This document shows, one piece after another, positions 9,972 through 21,276 of a DNA stretch of 64,000 nt. The notes beneath the pieces are model-generated. The model saw nothing but the letters and a program-made list of their open reading frames with translations, had not been told where the DNA came from and searched no databases. The translations under genes and the position numbers were made by a program. The stretch covers positions 55,263,199 to 55,327,198 of the forward strand of contig CM055103.1 in the NCBI GenBank assembly GCA_029204225.1. Reading direction: 5' to 3'. This DNA comes from Diphasiastrum complanatum (Eukaryota > Streptophyta > Lycopodiopsida > Lycopodiales > Lycopodiaceae). Position 1 is the first letter of the stretch; every line of letters begins with the position of its first letter.

Positions 9972-11513
9972 AGACCCTACCCACAATTCATCTTGTGAGG
10001 TGAGCCTCTCGTTTTCTTCATATGAAGGAGCCCCAATGGTCGGAGTAAACAACATATCACAAAATGTGTCAGGAGACGTGTCAAAAAATGTGTCAGAGGA
10101 CGTGTCAAAGAATTTGTTAAATCCTGTGCATAGCAAGGACAATGGGATTTTATCGTTCTCATCTGTTGATGTCCCATTATATTTACGACCATGTTTTGGC
10201 GATAAACCAATATTCTCTAACGATATATTATCATTTGGGTCGTTTGGTTCTAACAATCATTGTGCCAATGTTGACACTTGATTTGAGAGTGTGAAAGTTG
10301 ACATGCGCACTGAGTCAAGCAGCAATCAGTCAAATAGTGAGACTAATGAGAAAAATGATTACCAAGAATGTTCGCCAATTGTATTTCGTCGCAGGAGGCG
10401 TTCCTTTGGTAAGGATAGGAAAGATTTTTTGACAGCTGATCAACAAGGTCAGGAGACATTGCATCCATTTTGTTGCAAAGCGAATTGTTTAATAAAGTCA
10501 GGAAAACAAAAGATAAAAAGATGGAGAACTTTTTATTTAGGTGAGCAAGACGTCCTAGTGAGCAAAACGTGTTTCTATCCTCACAATTGATACCTTTTTA
10601 AAAAAAATGTTTGACTATAGTCTGGGAAATGACCTCGTTTGTAGAGGGGCATTTAAAATGTGTTGAGCCTCGACAACTCTCGACTAGAGAGGATAAAGTA
10701 CAAAATTAATAAGTTCGGTCATAGCCAACCATCTCCGAAATGAGGTTGTGTTAATGTATGGAAAACAATTGTCAACATGTAAACAATGGCTTCCAACAGA
10801 TGGTTTGAAATTCTTGATACATGTACCAGTTGCTCAGATGAAGTTTGCAAAGTAGATGCCTATGTTACTTGCCAAAGAAGTTAAAGATGCTGAAAAACAA
10901 ACAAGACCTATTGATTATCGAAAGTGCATAGAAGAGCATAAACTTCTAATCGAGAAATCAAAAAAATATGTGAGAGAACATGATACTAAATGGTGGGATA
11001 CATTTTATGAGGAGCAAACGGTGATATTAAGTAATATTGAGGACGACAAATGGGAACTCGCATTTGACTTCTGTGGCATGTCCATCAAAGTAATACCGAA
11101 ACAGAGCACATATAGATAACAGAACATCATAAGTGTGTCAAAGAGACCAGAGAGATGTATCTTGGAGCAAGGCGGTCAACAAGCAGGAGGGACAGACTAG
11201 CCCAGATGTGGAAGGGTGACCTGCAAGATATCCAAGAGGGTACTTTGGTAACTACACTAGCAACAAATGATGATCTCGGTCACCCCTTTTGGATTGGAAA
11301 CTACTCACACTTCATCGAGACGATATCACATTCAAGATTAAAGACATAATTGTGCATTGGTTTAAAATAGATCACATTGATCCATTCAAAGGGAGGTACA
11401 GCCTCGAGATGGTCCGTACAGTAGTGCATGGTAAAGGGAAGAAGCGGAAAACAAAGAATACTCCAAATTCTTCTACGACATGCACTGAGGATCTGATTCC
11501 TTCACCCTCTTGA
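9972..11513 (+). pseudogene. DUF7869-like (transposase-like) gene, copy 1, internally deleted
   Basis: Divergent partner of the methyltransferase-like gene. A TTTACAG acceptor at 9965-9971 opens a serine- and asparagine-rich N-terminal exon with a stop (10282) that copy 2 lacks. A basic, cysteine-bearing segment follows (FRRRRRSFGKDR; CCKANCLIKSG). The frame decays near 10590, then a deletion of about 1 kb removes the core present in copy 2, resuming at about 10738 with EVVLMYGKQLS-type sequence and a C-terminal helical region (10856-11119; TKWWDTFYEEQ). A terminal part (11155-11513) matches copy 2. Dead. Confidence 0.6.
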
Positions 11514-12369
11514 TTCCGACAAAAATTTCATATACAAATATGATTCAAGATGTTAGATCTAGGCCAAAAATGATTGTACTACATGCAAATTACTTCTATG
11601 TTAGAAAATTCAATCACTAGCTTGCTAATTTGATCAAACACACTAATAAAATGGCAATTGATTCAAAAGGTATGCAGAAATTGCTCAAATATGATGCTAA
11701 GCCTCTATTTACAATTAAAGTCACATTAATCTCATGATGTATATGCACATCAATCAAGCACATAACATCATCTCTACACAAATGTGGAAGCATGTCAAAA
11801 TGAGATGATGATATCCCACCAAAAACTTCTCCAAATCAAATGTGAAGAAAGGCTTAAGTTCTCTAGCATAGGGCTTGCTATCGATAAATTAAAGTGATGG
11901 CTCTTTCTTTTCTCTTTAGGTGTCATATACTTAAAATAGCCATTATGTAGGACCAGAATATTGAATGTCTCAATTTTATGGAGAAGTCCACCTCATACTT
12001 CATCAAGTGAAAGCAGGGAAGAACAAAATTTGCTAGGGAAACAATGGATTGTGCGCAGGTGCCATGAGACTGTCACCAATTTTGGTGGGGGATAATGAAC
12101 TTAACTCTATGACAAACCATGGTTCAAGTGGCACATAGACTAAATTAATGAGACATTAGTCAAATTTGTGATTGGCAATGGACCATTGAGTCCTATGTGT
12201 TACCTTTTCATTGGATACACAAATATGATTGAAGTTAATAAAAATTAAGAAAAGAGGCTCTTTTTGAGTTCAAAAGGGCCCTAATCATAGACTCTATTGT
12301 GGATCTGGGTCTCCTTGACGCCATGTTTTAGATCTGTCTCTCTCTCTCTCTCTCAAGTTTCAAACTCTT
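11514..12369. other. Non-coding stretch, copy 1
   Basis: AT-rich with no coding signal. It matches 28565-29475 in copy 2. A short CT tract lies at 12338-12354 (expanded to about 46 bp in copy 2). Confidence 0.6.
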
Positions 12370-12960
12370 GTAATGGCCCAAGAGGGTGCTTCATCACTTG
12401 AGAGAAATGACGAGCTATTTAACTATGTTGAGTCCAATTGGAGTGGAGATAGCAAAGTATATTGAAAGTTGAACTATGCTGGAAGACTTGCAACTAGGGG
12501 CAACCAAAAGCAACAATTAATTGTTCTATAGTCAAAAGAAGCAAGGTACATAGGATTGTATCAAGCAACAAATGAGTATGTTTTCATATATGAGTAAAGA
12601 GCTTGGAAATTGAGATGAGTGATTTATGCTTTATAATGATAATCAATGTCATCAATAAATGAGTATGTTTTGATACAATATATAAGTAAAGAGCTTAGAA
12701 TCGAGATAAATTAATTTATGTTTTGTAATGGTAATCAATATCATGTGTTTTTAGGAACATAGGTTTCCACAAGTGAAGCAAAGATATTGAACATTGTCTC
12801 ATTGATTTAGAGCATAATTAGTTTTCAAATTTCCATTTAGGCAACTAGAGAAAAGACTGCAGATTTGATGACAACAACCCTTAGTAGAGCCACATCTTTG
12901 TTCCCAAAAAGCTGAAAAGAATAAACCTTTGCTATTTGCATTTCAATTGAGAGAGGGATA
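12370..12960 (+). pseudogene. Decayed Copia RNase H, copy 1
   Basis: Heavily mutated remains of a Copia pol C-terminus: VESNWSGDSKVY (equivalent of DSDWAGD), GNQKQQL, SKEARYIGLYQATNE, YNDNQCH, TADLM near 12870. Multiple stops. Much older than the other Copia pieces here. It also lacks about 20 bp present in copy 2 near 12475. Confidence 0.7.
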
Positions 12961-13731
12961 TTGAGAGCTAGCAACCTGTTTTGGTCAATGGCGGATGTAG
13001 TGGGGCATATGACATGACTCTTGATTCTTAGAGTTTGATATATTTAAGATAATTATGATACATTGCAACAAATTAAAGATACAACTTTTGCTCTTGTTAA
13101 AATAGTCATGGCGTCTGTCTCTTGAGTCTTTGTGATTGGATTCCTTTTTTAATAGCTGACTTTCCTTCCATCGATAATCGCAAGAGGCAGGCCGATAGAA
13201 TCAATCACCAAATTTTTGATGGGGAATGCGTTGTGTCAACTAGAGATTGTAATGATTGTCCAAGTAATGTTTTAAAGCATTTGTTTGACGTGTTGCAGTA
13301 TCACTAAATTTTGTTGGCTGTGTCTTAGCCCTGTGTCTTAGCCTGTCCTGCAGGAAGTTCTCTTGTTGATGGGGTCGGTCTAGATTCTACTTGCCCTACA
13401 AAAACTAGCAAAATTGAAAAGAAATGCCAACAGCCCATACGAAGAGAGTTTGCAATAGGTGGTTCCAATCAAATTGTCTTTTTTCTATAAACAGCTGTAA
13501 AAAACATAAATGATGACAAATTGAGTTAATGTGAACAATTTCACGTAGCCATCCTGATTAAACCATACACCTGCTCCGGCTCATCCGAGACTTATTAAGG
13601 GTGACATCGCTCAAGTAGTTAGCTGGAACGCAGTACCGTTCAACCTGCTTTAGATAAAATTTACATCAATCAAATCTACGCCTTTATCATCTCCTTTGAC
13701 CAGTACTCAACAATCATGGAGAAACTTGAAG
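12961..13731. other. 3' flank of a dioxygenase copy (copy 1)
   Basis: Matches 30081-30929 downstream of dioxygenase A and, more weakly and inverted, 36083-36930 downstream of dioxygenase B. An open frame at 13122-13307 is shared with 30247-30453, but no domain is recognised. A short segment present at 30530-30604 is missing here. Confidence 0.6.
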
Positions 13732-13869
13732 TCAACTGATTTGAGGGTGGCTGTTGGCAAATGGCTGAACTAGACGTTTATCTCCAAAGCGTCCAGCTGC
13801 CAAAGCTTGCAAATATTCTATGTAGAAGAGTTCCCTGTACAAAGGACCCACCTTCGCATCCACTAGCTA
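13732..13869 (-). pseudogene. Dioxygenase exon-2 fragment cut by the palindrome junction
   Basis: The last part of exon 2 of a 2-oxoglutarate/Fe(II) dioxygenase (minus strand; the reading VGPLYRELFYIEYLQALA is shared with gene A), ending at the stop at 13732. At 13869/13870 the coding sequence is replaced by inverted methyltransferase-like gene sequence and the Copia C LTR. The rest of the gene is missing from this copy. Confidence 0.9.
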
Positions 13870-13962
13870 ATGTCATTGATGAGGGGCAAGCTTCTCAATC
13901 AGCAGGGAAGGCCCTACCTGAGATGTTACTAGATATTGCTTGATATGTTAGGGAATATATGT

Positions 13963-15009
13963 TGCTGGATATTGATTTGAAAACATAAATGTAATTGGCC
14001 AGAACCTTATGTTATTGGAAAAATCAAATTTGAAAATCAAAATCTTATTTCTATGAGATTCACAATGATATAATTGAGATATTATGCTTCATGAGCTTAT
14101 TCTTAGATTTATAAAAAGTTCTTGTTTATTTATGCACTATTATTCTGCATTTTGATAAATTTATTTGTTATGAAATTTTTATGCAATCTAATACATCATT
14201 ATAATGTTTTGAAAATATCTAGATGCCAAATATTTAGATGACATTTAAAATATGAATAATTTATTAATGATTTATGCAAGTACCTATAACAAAATCCTAG
14301 TGAAGAGTTAATTAGCTATATGAATTTTAAGCTCATTTTTTGTTTGTGATATTTTTTAAAACAATATCAAATTTGCAATGCACATAGTTGTGTAGTTTCT
14401 TACTAATGTATTTTTGATAATATGGTATGTGCATTCTGAAGATTTAAAAAATCAAAAAGCCTGCACTTAAAAAAAAAACTTTACCGAAAAGATGTGATTT
14501 TATTTTGGTACCTTGATTTTTAAAGTTTTGAAGGGAATCTTCTTAGGAAAACCTTTTCAATTACCCACTCAATAGAAATTTGTGCTATTTGCATTGGTGC
14601 AAATGTATGTACAAGAAAGAATGGTGGAGTGTTCCGCCGTCTGAAGTACATCGTGGCTACTGCTATCCTTATCAAGGTGGTTGCACAGTATAGGAGGTGG
14701 GCGTGAGAAGTCCTTGACAAATCGGCTGAGTTAGGCTTCCTCGATAAGTCGGCCAAGTCGGGTTTACTCGACAAGTCAGCCAAGTCGGGCTCCTCGACAA
14801 GTTGGACTTCCTCAACAAGTCAAGCTTCCTCTGCAGGTCGGGCTTCCTCGACAAGTCGGGCTCGCTTGACAAGTCGGTTCCCATTTTGATGTCTGTTTTC
14901 AGTAATAAAGTATTTCTTCAGACTGTGCGATCATGCATTTAAAACAACAACAATGTGAATGGAACTAGATTAACATGAGATTTAGGAGAGGATAGGAATA
15001 AATCCAACA
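13963..15009 (-). repeat. 3' LTR of Copia C (right arm)
   Basis: Mirror of 6023-7069. The outer end reads TGCTGGAT, where the left arm implies TGTTGGAT, a single change after the duplication. Includes the minisatellite at 14702-14882. Confidence 0.8.
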
Positions 15010-15016
15010 CCTCCCC

Positions 15017-15553
15017 TTAATCTGGATCCGTGAGTGCCTTAATTTTCAGACTAAGCGATGCATAAATTTTTTTGTGTGCATCAATGCTCAATGCCTTGGT
15101 AAACACATTTGAGATCATGTTTTGCATCTAGTAGTACATTAAGATCACATCTCTGTCGAGAACCTTACTCCTGACATAGTGATATCAAGTTTCTTGGGCT
15201 TACTCCTGGAGTGGAACCTAGGATTGGCCAATAAGGCAATGGCACTCTGATTATGGAGTACACTGGTTCAAACTAATGTCTGACAATAAATTTCTCAACC
15301 AAATTCTTTATTTAAAGGCTTGAGAGACAACAATGTATTCTACTTCTGTGGAGGAATGAGCAATATAGGTTTGCTTATGATTGTTCCAATAGATAGGACC
15401 TTCATTGAAGAAGAATGTAAATTCCGATGTGGATTTATGAATATCTACATCTCCTCCCCAGCTCGCATTTGAATATCCACAAAGCTGATGGAGATTGTCG
15501 TTATTGACTTCTCCATAGCATATGCAAAAGTCCTCTGTAGCTCGAATGTATCT
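15017..15553 (-). pseudogene. Copia C RNase H and pol C-terminus (right arm)
   Basis: Mirror of 5479-6015, with the same translation and the same truncated 5' end at RYIRATEDF. The polypurine tract CCTCCCCTT on the plus strand separates it from the LTR. Confidence 0.85.
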
Positions 15554-15723
15554 ACAAAGAAAACAATGTGAAACAAACCATTCATTAATCATGTTTTCAA
15601 AGAGTCATTGTTAGTTCACAAACCAATAAACAATAACCAAACTACTATGAAATGCACAAATGTAATCAATCTATAGTTCAACAAATCACTCACATCTCAT
15701 CTTCCTCTCTCTCTCTCTCTCTC

Positions 15724-16171
15724 TGTTATGTACCATAATGGTACGCCTTTTAGTGATGGCCTCGCAAGGGGCATGACGCATGACTGGAGTTATCGACATG
15801 TTTAGGTGCCACACGTCACCATCCTACGCGGTCATGTGTCGTCGGCAGGACCGTGCTTGATGGGACCCACTGTGCTATGCCTATATAGTGGTGGGGTTTC
15901 CCTCTTTCCATTGACTCAGTCTACCTGGGAGTTGGTGGATGGAGAGCACATGCATGAGCCAGAATGTATCTCCAAGCCAGGAGATGTGTGCTAGGGAGAG
16001 CCGAGTGCGATGGCTGGTGGTATGGGACGCCAGTTATCGTAGGAGTCTAGACCGGGAGGGCATGGGGGTGGGTCGGTTGTGACTCTACGGTTGGGTGGTT
16101 ATGGTGCGTCGTCACTAATATGGGGTTTGCAGAACCTTCAAGGCAATCGATGATCCTAGGGAGTTATAACA
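15724..16171 (+). repeat. LTR of Gypsy-type element B (right arm)
   Basis: Mirror of 4863-5310: TGTTATGTACC at the start, GTTATAACA at the end, and primer site TGGTATCAAAG at 16174. A TATATAGTGG box lies near 15890. The CT tract touches base 15724. Confidence 0.9.
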
Positions 16172-17149
16172 ATTGGTATCAAAGTAGTCGACTTCCTTTC
16201 GAGCTGCACTAGTTCTCTTATCTGCCTTTGCGTTTGATATTCCTTATGGGAATGTGGCTGGTTGTGTTTAGTAGCCTTAGTTCAAATTTATTTTTTTGAA
16301 AAGGTGGAAATTTTGTTGTTAGGATTTAAATCTAGTTGGGTGATAACTAGTAATTTTCTTAACAATAGTTTCTCTTTCCCTTTTAACCTTTAAAACTTAT
16401 AGTACATTGAGTTTTTTTGGTTTATTGGTAAGGACTTGGTTTTGCTAAGTTTTTTTAAAACTGATGGTTTAAAAGAAACTTGTGAATTTTTGCATTTAAC
16501 TTGTGGAGCCTCATGATCCCACATTATCCAAGTTATTGTTATATATTGTAAATTTTTTTAATTTTTATACATGTAAATGTGCTAAAGGGCCTAAATTCAT
16601 GTAAAGGCCTATTTGCACTTTGTAAATTCATCTAATCCCTACCAAACTTCATGAAAGCTTACGGATAGCTTCATTACATCTCTGAAAATGTTCATACCAA
16701 GTCTTGGTAGAGAATTTTGAGATCTACCCCAAAATTAGTCCAAAAATCATGACCAATTTTGACCAAAATTTGTGGGGAAAATCCACAAATTTGTGCAATC
16801 AAATCGAAATCCCTGTAAATACATTGCACGCAAGCACTAAAAGTCTTAATTCAAGTCAAACATGGCTTCCATAGCCCATTTACGGCCCAAAAACCCCAAT
16901 TTTTGGTTCCAATATCACTATCTAGTGAATCTTTTGACTATTCAAACATCATGCAATCATTAAATTCTGTAATTAATGACTGTAAAATAGTAAGTACAAT
17001 CTGGAAAACGTAGTACACCAGATCCTATAACCAATTTCTTGCAAAAACCATCAATTGTAGGTAAAACAATTCACTAAATTCATCAAAAATCCTATGATTT
17101 CCACTAAAATTCATAGAGCAAATCCACAGCTCTCCAAAGACCAATTTGT
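16172..17149. other. Internal AT-rich region of Gypsy B (right arm), no gene
   Basis: Primer site at 16174-16184, then AT-rich sequence. 16172-16504 matches the internal region of the Gypsy B copy at 45708-46022; beyond that the two differ. No coding signal. Confidence 0.5.
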
Positions 17150-17794
17150 ACTAGTCACAAGGCTCCAAGTCTCCCTTATCTAATTTATAATTAGATTCGA
17201 CCACGCGATGGAGGATCTGGGACAAGATCCTTTCCTTCATGAGGTTGCCAACCATCAACAAGTTGTTCAAGAACTGGGTGGTGGCCAGGAGGACAGCTGG
17301 ATCACTAATGGCCTCTACCAGGTAACCATCATTGGTGTGGTATAGTTCAATGGTGGTGTCAATAAATGGCTTGATAACTGACTTGGCATGCTTATGATTT
17401 GAGTTAACATGTGTCTCAGAAGAAATTCCTATGGCAGCAAGGGCAGCCTCAGAAACTCACACCTAGTGGATAGCTCTCTGAAAAGTGCTATAAAACTTGG
17501 ATTTGGCCTCGTCCCAAGTACTAAATGCCATGGTGATGAAATCCATGTTGATTTTACTTGAGAAGTCATGCTCGTAGTCCCCATCGCTGTGAGCAAGGGC
17601 TCAACAAGGTTTATCCATTTAGACACCCTGATTGTTCTTGGAAGCGACATGATGTCCATTGTAGATGGAACATCACGTTTAACAACAAAGTGCAATACTG
17701 GTATCACTAGAAGACATGATGGAAAAAGATAGAAACTGGAAGTAAAGAAGGCTTGAAAGTGCATCAAAAAGTTGTGTGAAAGTTTGGTCGTGCG
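17150..17794 (-). pseudogene. Orphan decayed coding stretch (right arm)
   Basis: Mirror of 3240-3884, with the same frames and stops. Family not recognised. Confidence 0.4.
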
Positions 17795-18591
17795 AAAAAT
17801 TTACAAGAGCTTTGGTAGCGAAAGTGAGAAATGAAATCAAATTCAACCCTTTTATAGGCTAATTTTGAGGGTCCATTAGACAAAGTAGTAGTTTGGCACA
17901 TCAATTATGGACAAAAAATTTGTAGGCATATTCAGTACTGTAAAAAAAGCTTTCTAAAAGCTTGGTGAAGGTTCCTAACCAATGGTGTGGCTCGGCGAAG
18001 GTTCTAAACATCTGGCGAAAGTTAAAATCTCGCCTAAGTCAATCCTTGGCCTAGATACTACAATTAATGAAAAAACTCAGGATCTGGACCTATGTCCAAC
18101 CTAATTTTGGCATTCTGAATCATCTATCAGGTCGGCGAAGGTTCATAAATATGGTAGCATGCTTAGCAAAGGTTCCCAAAGTGGTAGGCTTCTGAACTCT
18201 CGTCTTGAGTTCAAAACAAGTACTTATTCTGCAAAATAACCTTTGTCGAACTCAATATACGTAAATCGGAATTGGATGTAATTGGCTCGAGTTTGGCCTC
18301 CTACTCTATTTTGAATCAATAGTGGCATTACAATTGGAAATGGATAATTTGCAACTCGACGAAGTTTCCTATCATTGTTTGTTCAAAAAATGACTTTTTA
18401 GGTCATTTTCTATCAAAATTTGATTCTTGAAAATATTTTCCTTCTTTTTTTTTCTTCTGTGATGACTTTTTGACTTTTTTTCATCATTCTTTTTTTCTTT
18501 TCTTTAAAATTTTTCTTTTATACTGTCTTTTTGAGAAAAAAAAAGAATCAACAAGTAGTGTAAAACAACAAAAGCAAAATTTGAAGATCTT
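17795..18591. other. Non-coding stretch (right arm)
   Basis: Mirror of 2441-3239: GGCGAAGGTT motifs, then a T-rich tract at 18440-18560. No gene is seen. Confidence 0.5.
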
Positions 18592-19842
18592 TGATCATGT
18601 TGGTTGAACTGGCTGCCAAAACTTGCATAGTCGGCAGCCATTCACTGGGGTGTCAAACCATCTTCCATCTAGGTGTTCCAAAATAACTGCTCCGCAGGAC
18701 AATATTTACTTCACTTTATATGGTCCTTCACCTGTAAATTTCAATTTACCTTTGATCACTTTGGTCTTATACATCAATGCTAGATCTCCTTCCTTCATAT
18801 TTTTTTTTATGCAAGTGACGATCGTGTCGTGCCTTGTGACGTGCTTTCTTTGCTGCTAGTGCATGGACTGTCATCAATCTGGTTTCACATATTTATGCAA
18901 GGCCTCATGATGCATTTGTAAAGATTTCGCATCATCCAACCATTCCTTGCTGCTATGCATAAAGATGGTACTAAGAATTCAACTGGCATAACCGCCTCTT
19001 GACCATAGACAAGCTGAAATAGTGTCTGATTAGTACTAACTTTATAAGTTGTTCTGAATGCCCATAACGCTGCATGCAGTTTATGTTCCCAATCAGAACG
19101 ACTTGCTTCAAATATTTTTGTCATAAGATTGCAGAAAATCTTATTAGAAGATTCTGCTTGTCCATTACCCCTTTGATAAAACGGAGTAGTAGACCGATGG
19201 ATAATAAAAAAATCTTCCAACAGACACTTGATCGTTTCATTGACAAAGTGTGTTCCACGATCACTTATGATCTCGATATGACATCCAAATCTACAATGAT
19301 ACTTAGTCGTAGATTTTGCATCGACAACTCTAACTGCTTTTGCTTCAACCCACTTGGTCATATAATTAGTTGCTATGATGATATATCAGGCTTGAGATCC
19401 TTTTTCTGCAAGATAAATAGGACCAACATAGACAAGTCCCCATTTCTTGAATGGTGCTTGTGATAGAACCAGATGCAAATGTTCATAATTCTACTTCGTA
19501 GGATGTCTTGCTTGTTGACATACAACACATGATTGAATAAAATTTTTTGTATCCTTATGAGTGTGACCCACCAACATCCTAATTGTAAAAGTTTCCGAAC
19601 AGTCATATATGTTGAAAAGTTCACCTCTCATTCCATCATGTGATAACATAATTAGATCAGATACTTTCATGTGGTAAAACATATCTTCTTAAACTATCAT
19701 CCATTCCACGACGATACAATTAGCCTACAATCAATTGATAAGGTTGTGCCTTAATAATCAATTGTTTCTTTTGTAGTTTTGTCAAGGAGTTGTTAGGTTG
19801 GCCTAACATCAAATATTCAACAATATTTGCTGCCCATTCAGG
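18592..19842 (-). pseudogene. Gypsy integrase relic (right arm)
   Basis: Mirror of 1190-2440: zinc finger (SCVVCQQ), core with SDRGTHF and GNGQAES, and a GPY/F-like end. One C-terminal segment differs in frame from the left copy (the reading ends at 18885 after CINM), showing small post-duplication changes. The Copia A LTR begins at 19851. Confidence 0.85.
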
Positions 19843-19850
19843 TACTACAG

Positions 19851-20120
19851 TTAGAATTAAAGTAAAATAACTGTGCTACTATATTGTGGGTCCTATCAGT
19901 CGATAAGGATCAATTGGCCTCGCCACGGGGTGAGTCGATGGGACACGTGTCCCACCGATGGCAACCTGGGTCATGCATGGGTTGCCTGAGTAAAGAACTA
20001 TATGTACAGTGTAATTTCATTTTGAGAAAAACAGTTGCTATGTGAGCTTGCTGTGGAAAGTGTTTTCTATCTGTGTTACTGTGTAACATGATCTGTGTTC
20101 CTGTTTGAAGCAAATTCTAA
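19851..20120 (+). repeat. LTR of Copia element A (right arm)
   Basis: Inverted ends TTAGAATT...AATTCTAA, about 270 bp, directly before the Met primer site. Mirror of 912-1181. Confidence 0.7.
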
Positions 20121-21276
20121 GTTGGTATCAGAGCCATACAGGAAGTGTACACAATAAAGTGTCATCGTTGAAGAGAGCTTCAGGAGAAGTACAATCTTCG
20201 GAGAGTTTGGGATTTACAACGGGTTGTAGACAAAAAGGGTGTGCATTCAAACGGACACCGTTTTGAGAACGGTTTGAAGCATCACACTCCTAGTAGTAAG
20301 GTGACCTCAGAGGAAGAGGATTGGCTTGTCAAAGAACTGTGAACAGGAAGCCAAGATCACTTTTTTGTGAAAAACCCTGGGCTAGGATTTGGAAGCTCAA
20401 AAACGCGGATTTCTCTTTGTATTCAACTGTTTTTGTTGCTATAAAAGTAGGAAGGAGGGTGCCCTGATCAATTCAATCGGATCTGAGTTGGCCGCACTGG
20501 TCGTGGAAGCACTAGGGAGCTGGATCAGATCTCAGAGAGTAGCCATACCCAAAGTTATGAGAGAAGAGAAGGAGGAGCCACGGGAGGCTCGCACGCGGCC
20601 ATCGCGAGTGAACTTGTAGCATTCTGAGGTGAGCCAGCGGCTGCAGGGTTCCGAGTTAGTGCGCGATTTGATTGGTAGTTGTCGGATGTGAGTCCATCCT
20701 GATCAGCGGATAGATCGAACCTCCAGCAAGCAACAGAGACCGTGAGATGTGAAAAGATCATTGGATCTCCTTCCTTCCATGGGAAACTTCATTAGAAGGG
20801 GCTGAAGGGCATTTAGCCATTCAATTTTAATAAAAATATTCACTTTGAAAGTTGAGTTGGGTCCAAATTCACTGAAGGTTGAAGTCCCTTCAAACAAAAG
20901 AATTGGTTCAAAAAGTAAAAAAGCCCTTAATTTTGCCTCCTTTATTCGTTTTGAGCCAAACGAAGGGCTACAAACTCGAAACGAAGGGCACCCGGACTGT
21001 ACCTGCAAGTATGGTACAGAAAATAGAATGATTGCAGCAAATAAAGTGTTCGGAGTGTGCCAAAAGTGATTTCACCATTCCATTGGGCACGTAGTTGGGA
21101 GTTGACGACAAAGTGCATTTTGGAAGGTGACACCGATTTGGCTTTCAATTTGGTGGAAAAGCGGCAAGTGGCCTAGTAAGGAAAAGAGTGCAGGTCATTA
21201 TTTTTTACTTCTGACATCATAGTTGGCCTCAGCATACTGCTTTTAGCCTACGACAGAAGTTTCAAGTAGTTTTGCG
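20121..21276 (+). other. Leader of Copia element A
   Basis: About 1.15 kb between primer site and gag ATG, long for a Copia. A 76-codon frame at 20389-20619 shows no domain. Only the part up to 21031 is duplicated in the left arm within this window. Confidence 0.6.

Larger units (their letters stand above)
7538..13869. repeat. Duplicated block, copy 1 (palindrome spacer)
   Basis: Colinear and highly similar to 22960-31066. It contains the methyltransferase-like gene (minus), palindromic minisatellites, a deleted DUF7869-like gene (plus), a decayed Copia RNase H and the last part of dioxygenase exon 2. Relative to copy 2 it lacks most of the DUF7869-like core (between about 10737 and 10738) and about 900 bp after 11475, but keeps 8039-8648, which copy 2 lost. 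Confidence 0.93.
13870..21031. repeat. Right arm of the giant inverted repeat
   Basis: Reverse complement of 1-7162, with scattered substitutions (for example TGTTGC at 13962 against TGTTGT on the mirror strand) and a few 1-bp indels. It includes 13870-13962, a copy of 93 bp of flanking gene sequence (7070-7162) that lies outside the retrotransposon LTR. The inversion therefore copied chromosomal sequence and not merely a second transposon insertion. Beyond 21031 the Copia element continues uninterrupted on this side. Confidence 0.97.

Noticed and set aside
20389-20619. Gene in the Copia A leader (76 codons)
   Set aside because: No domain, lies between primer site and gag, and has no independent promoter or conservation evidence.
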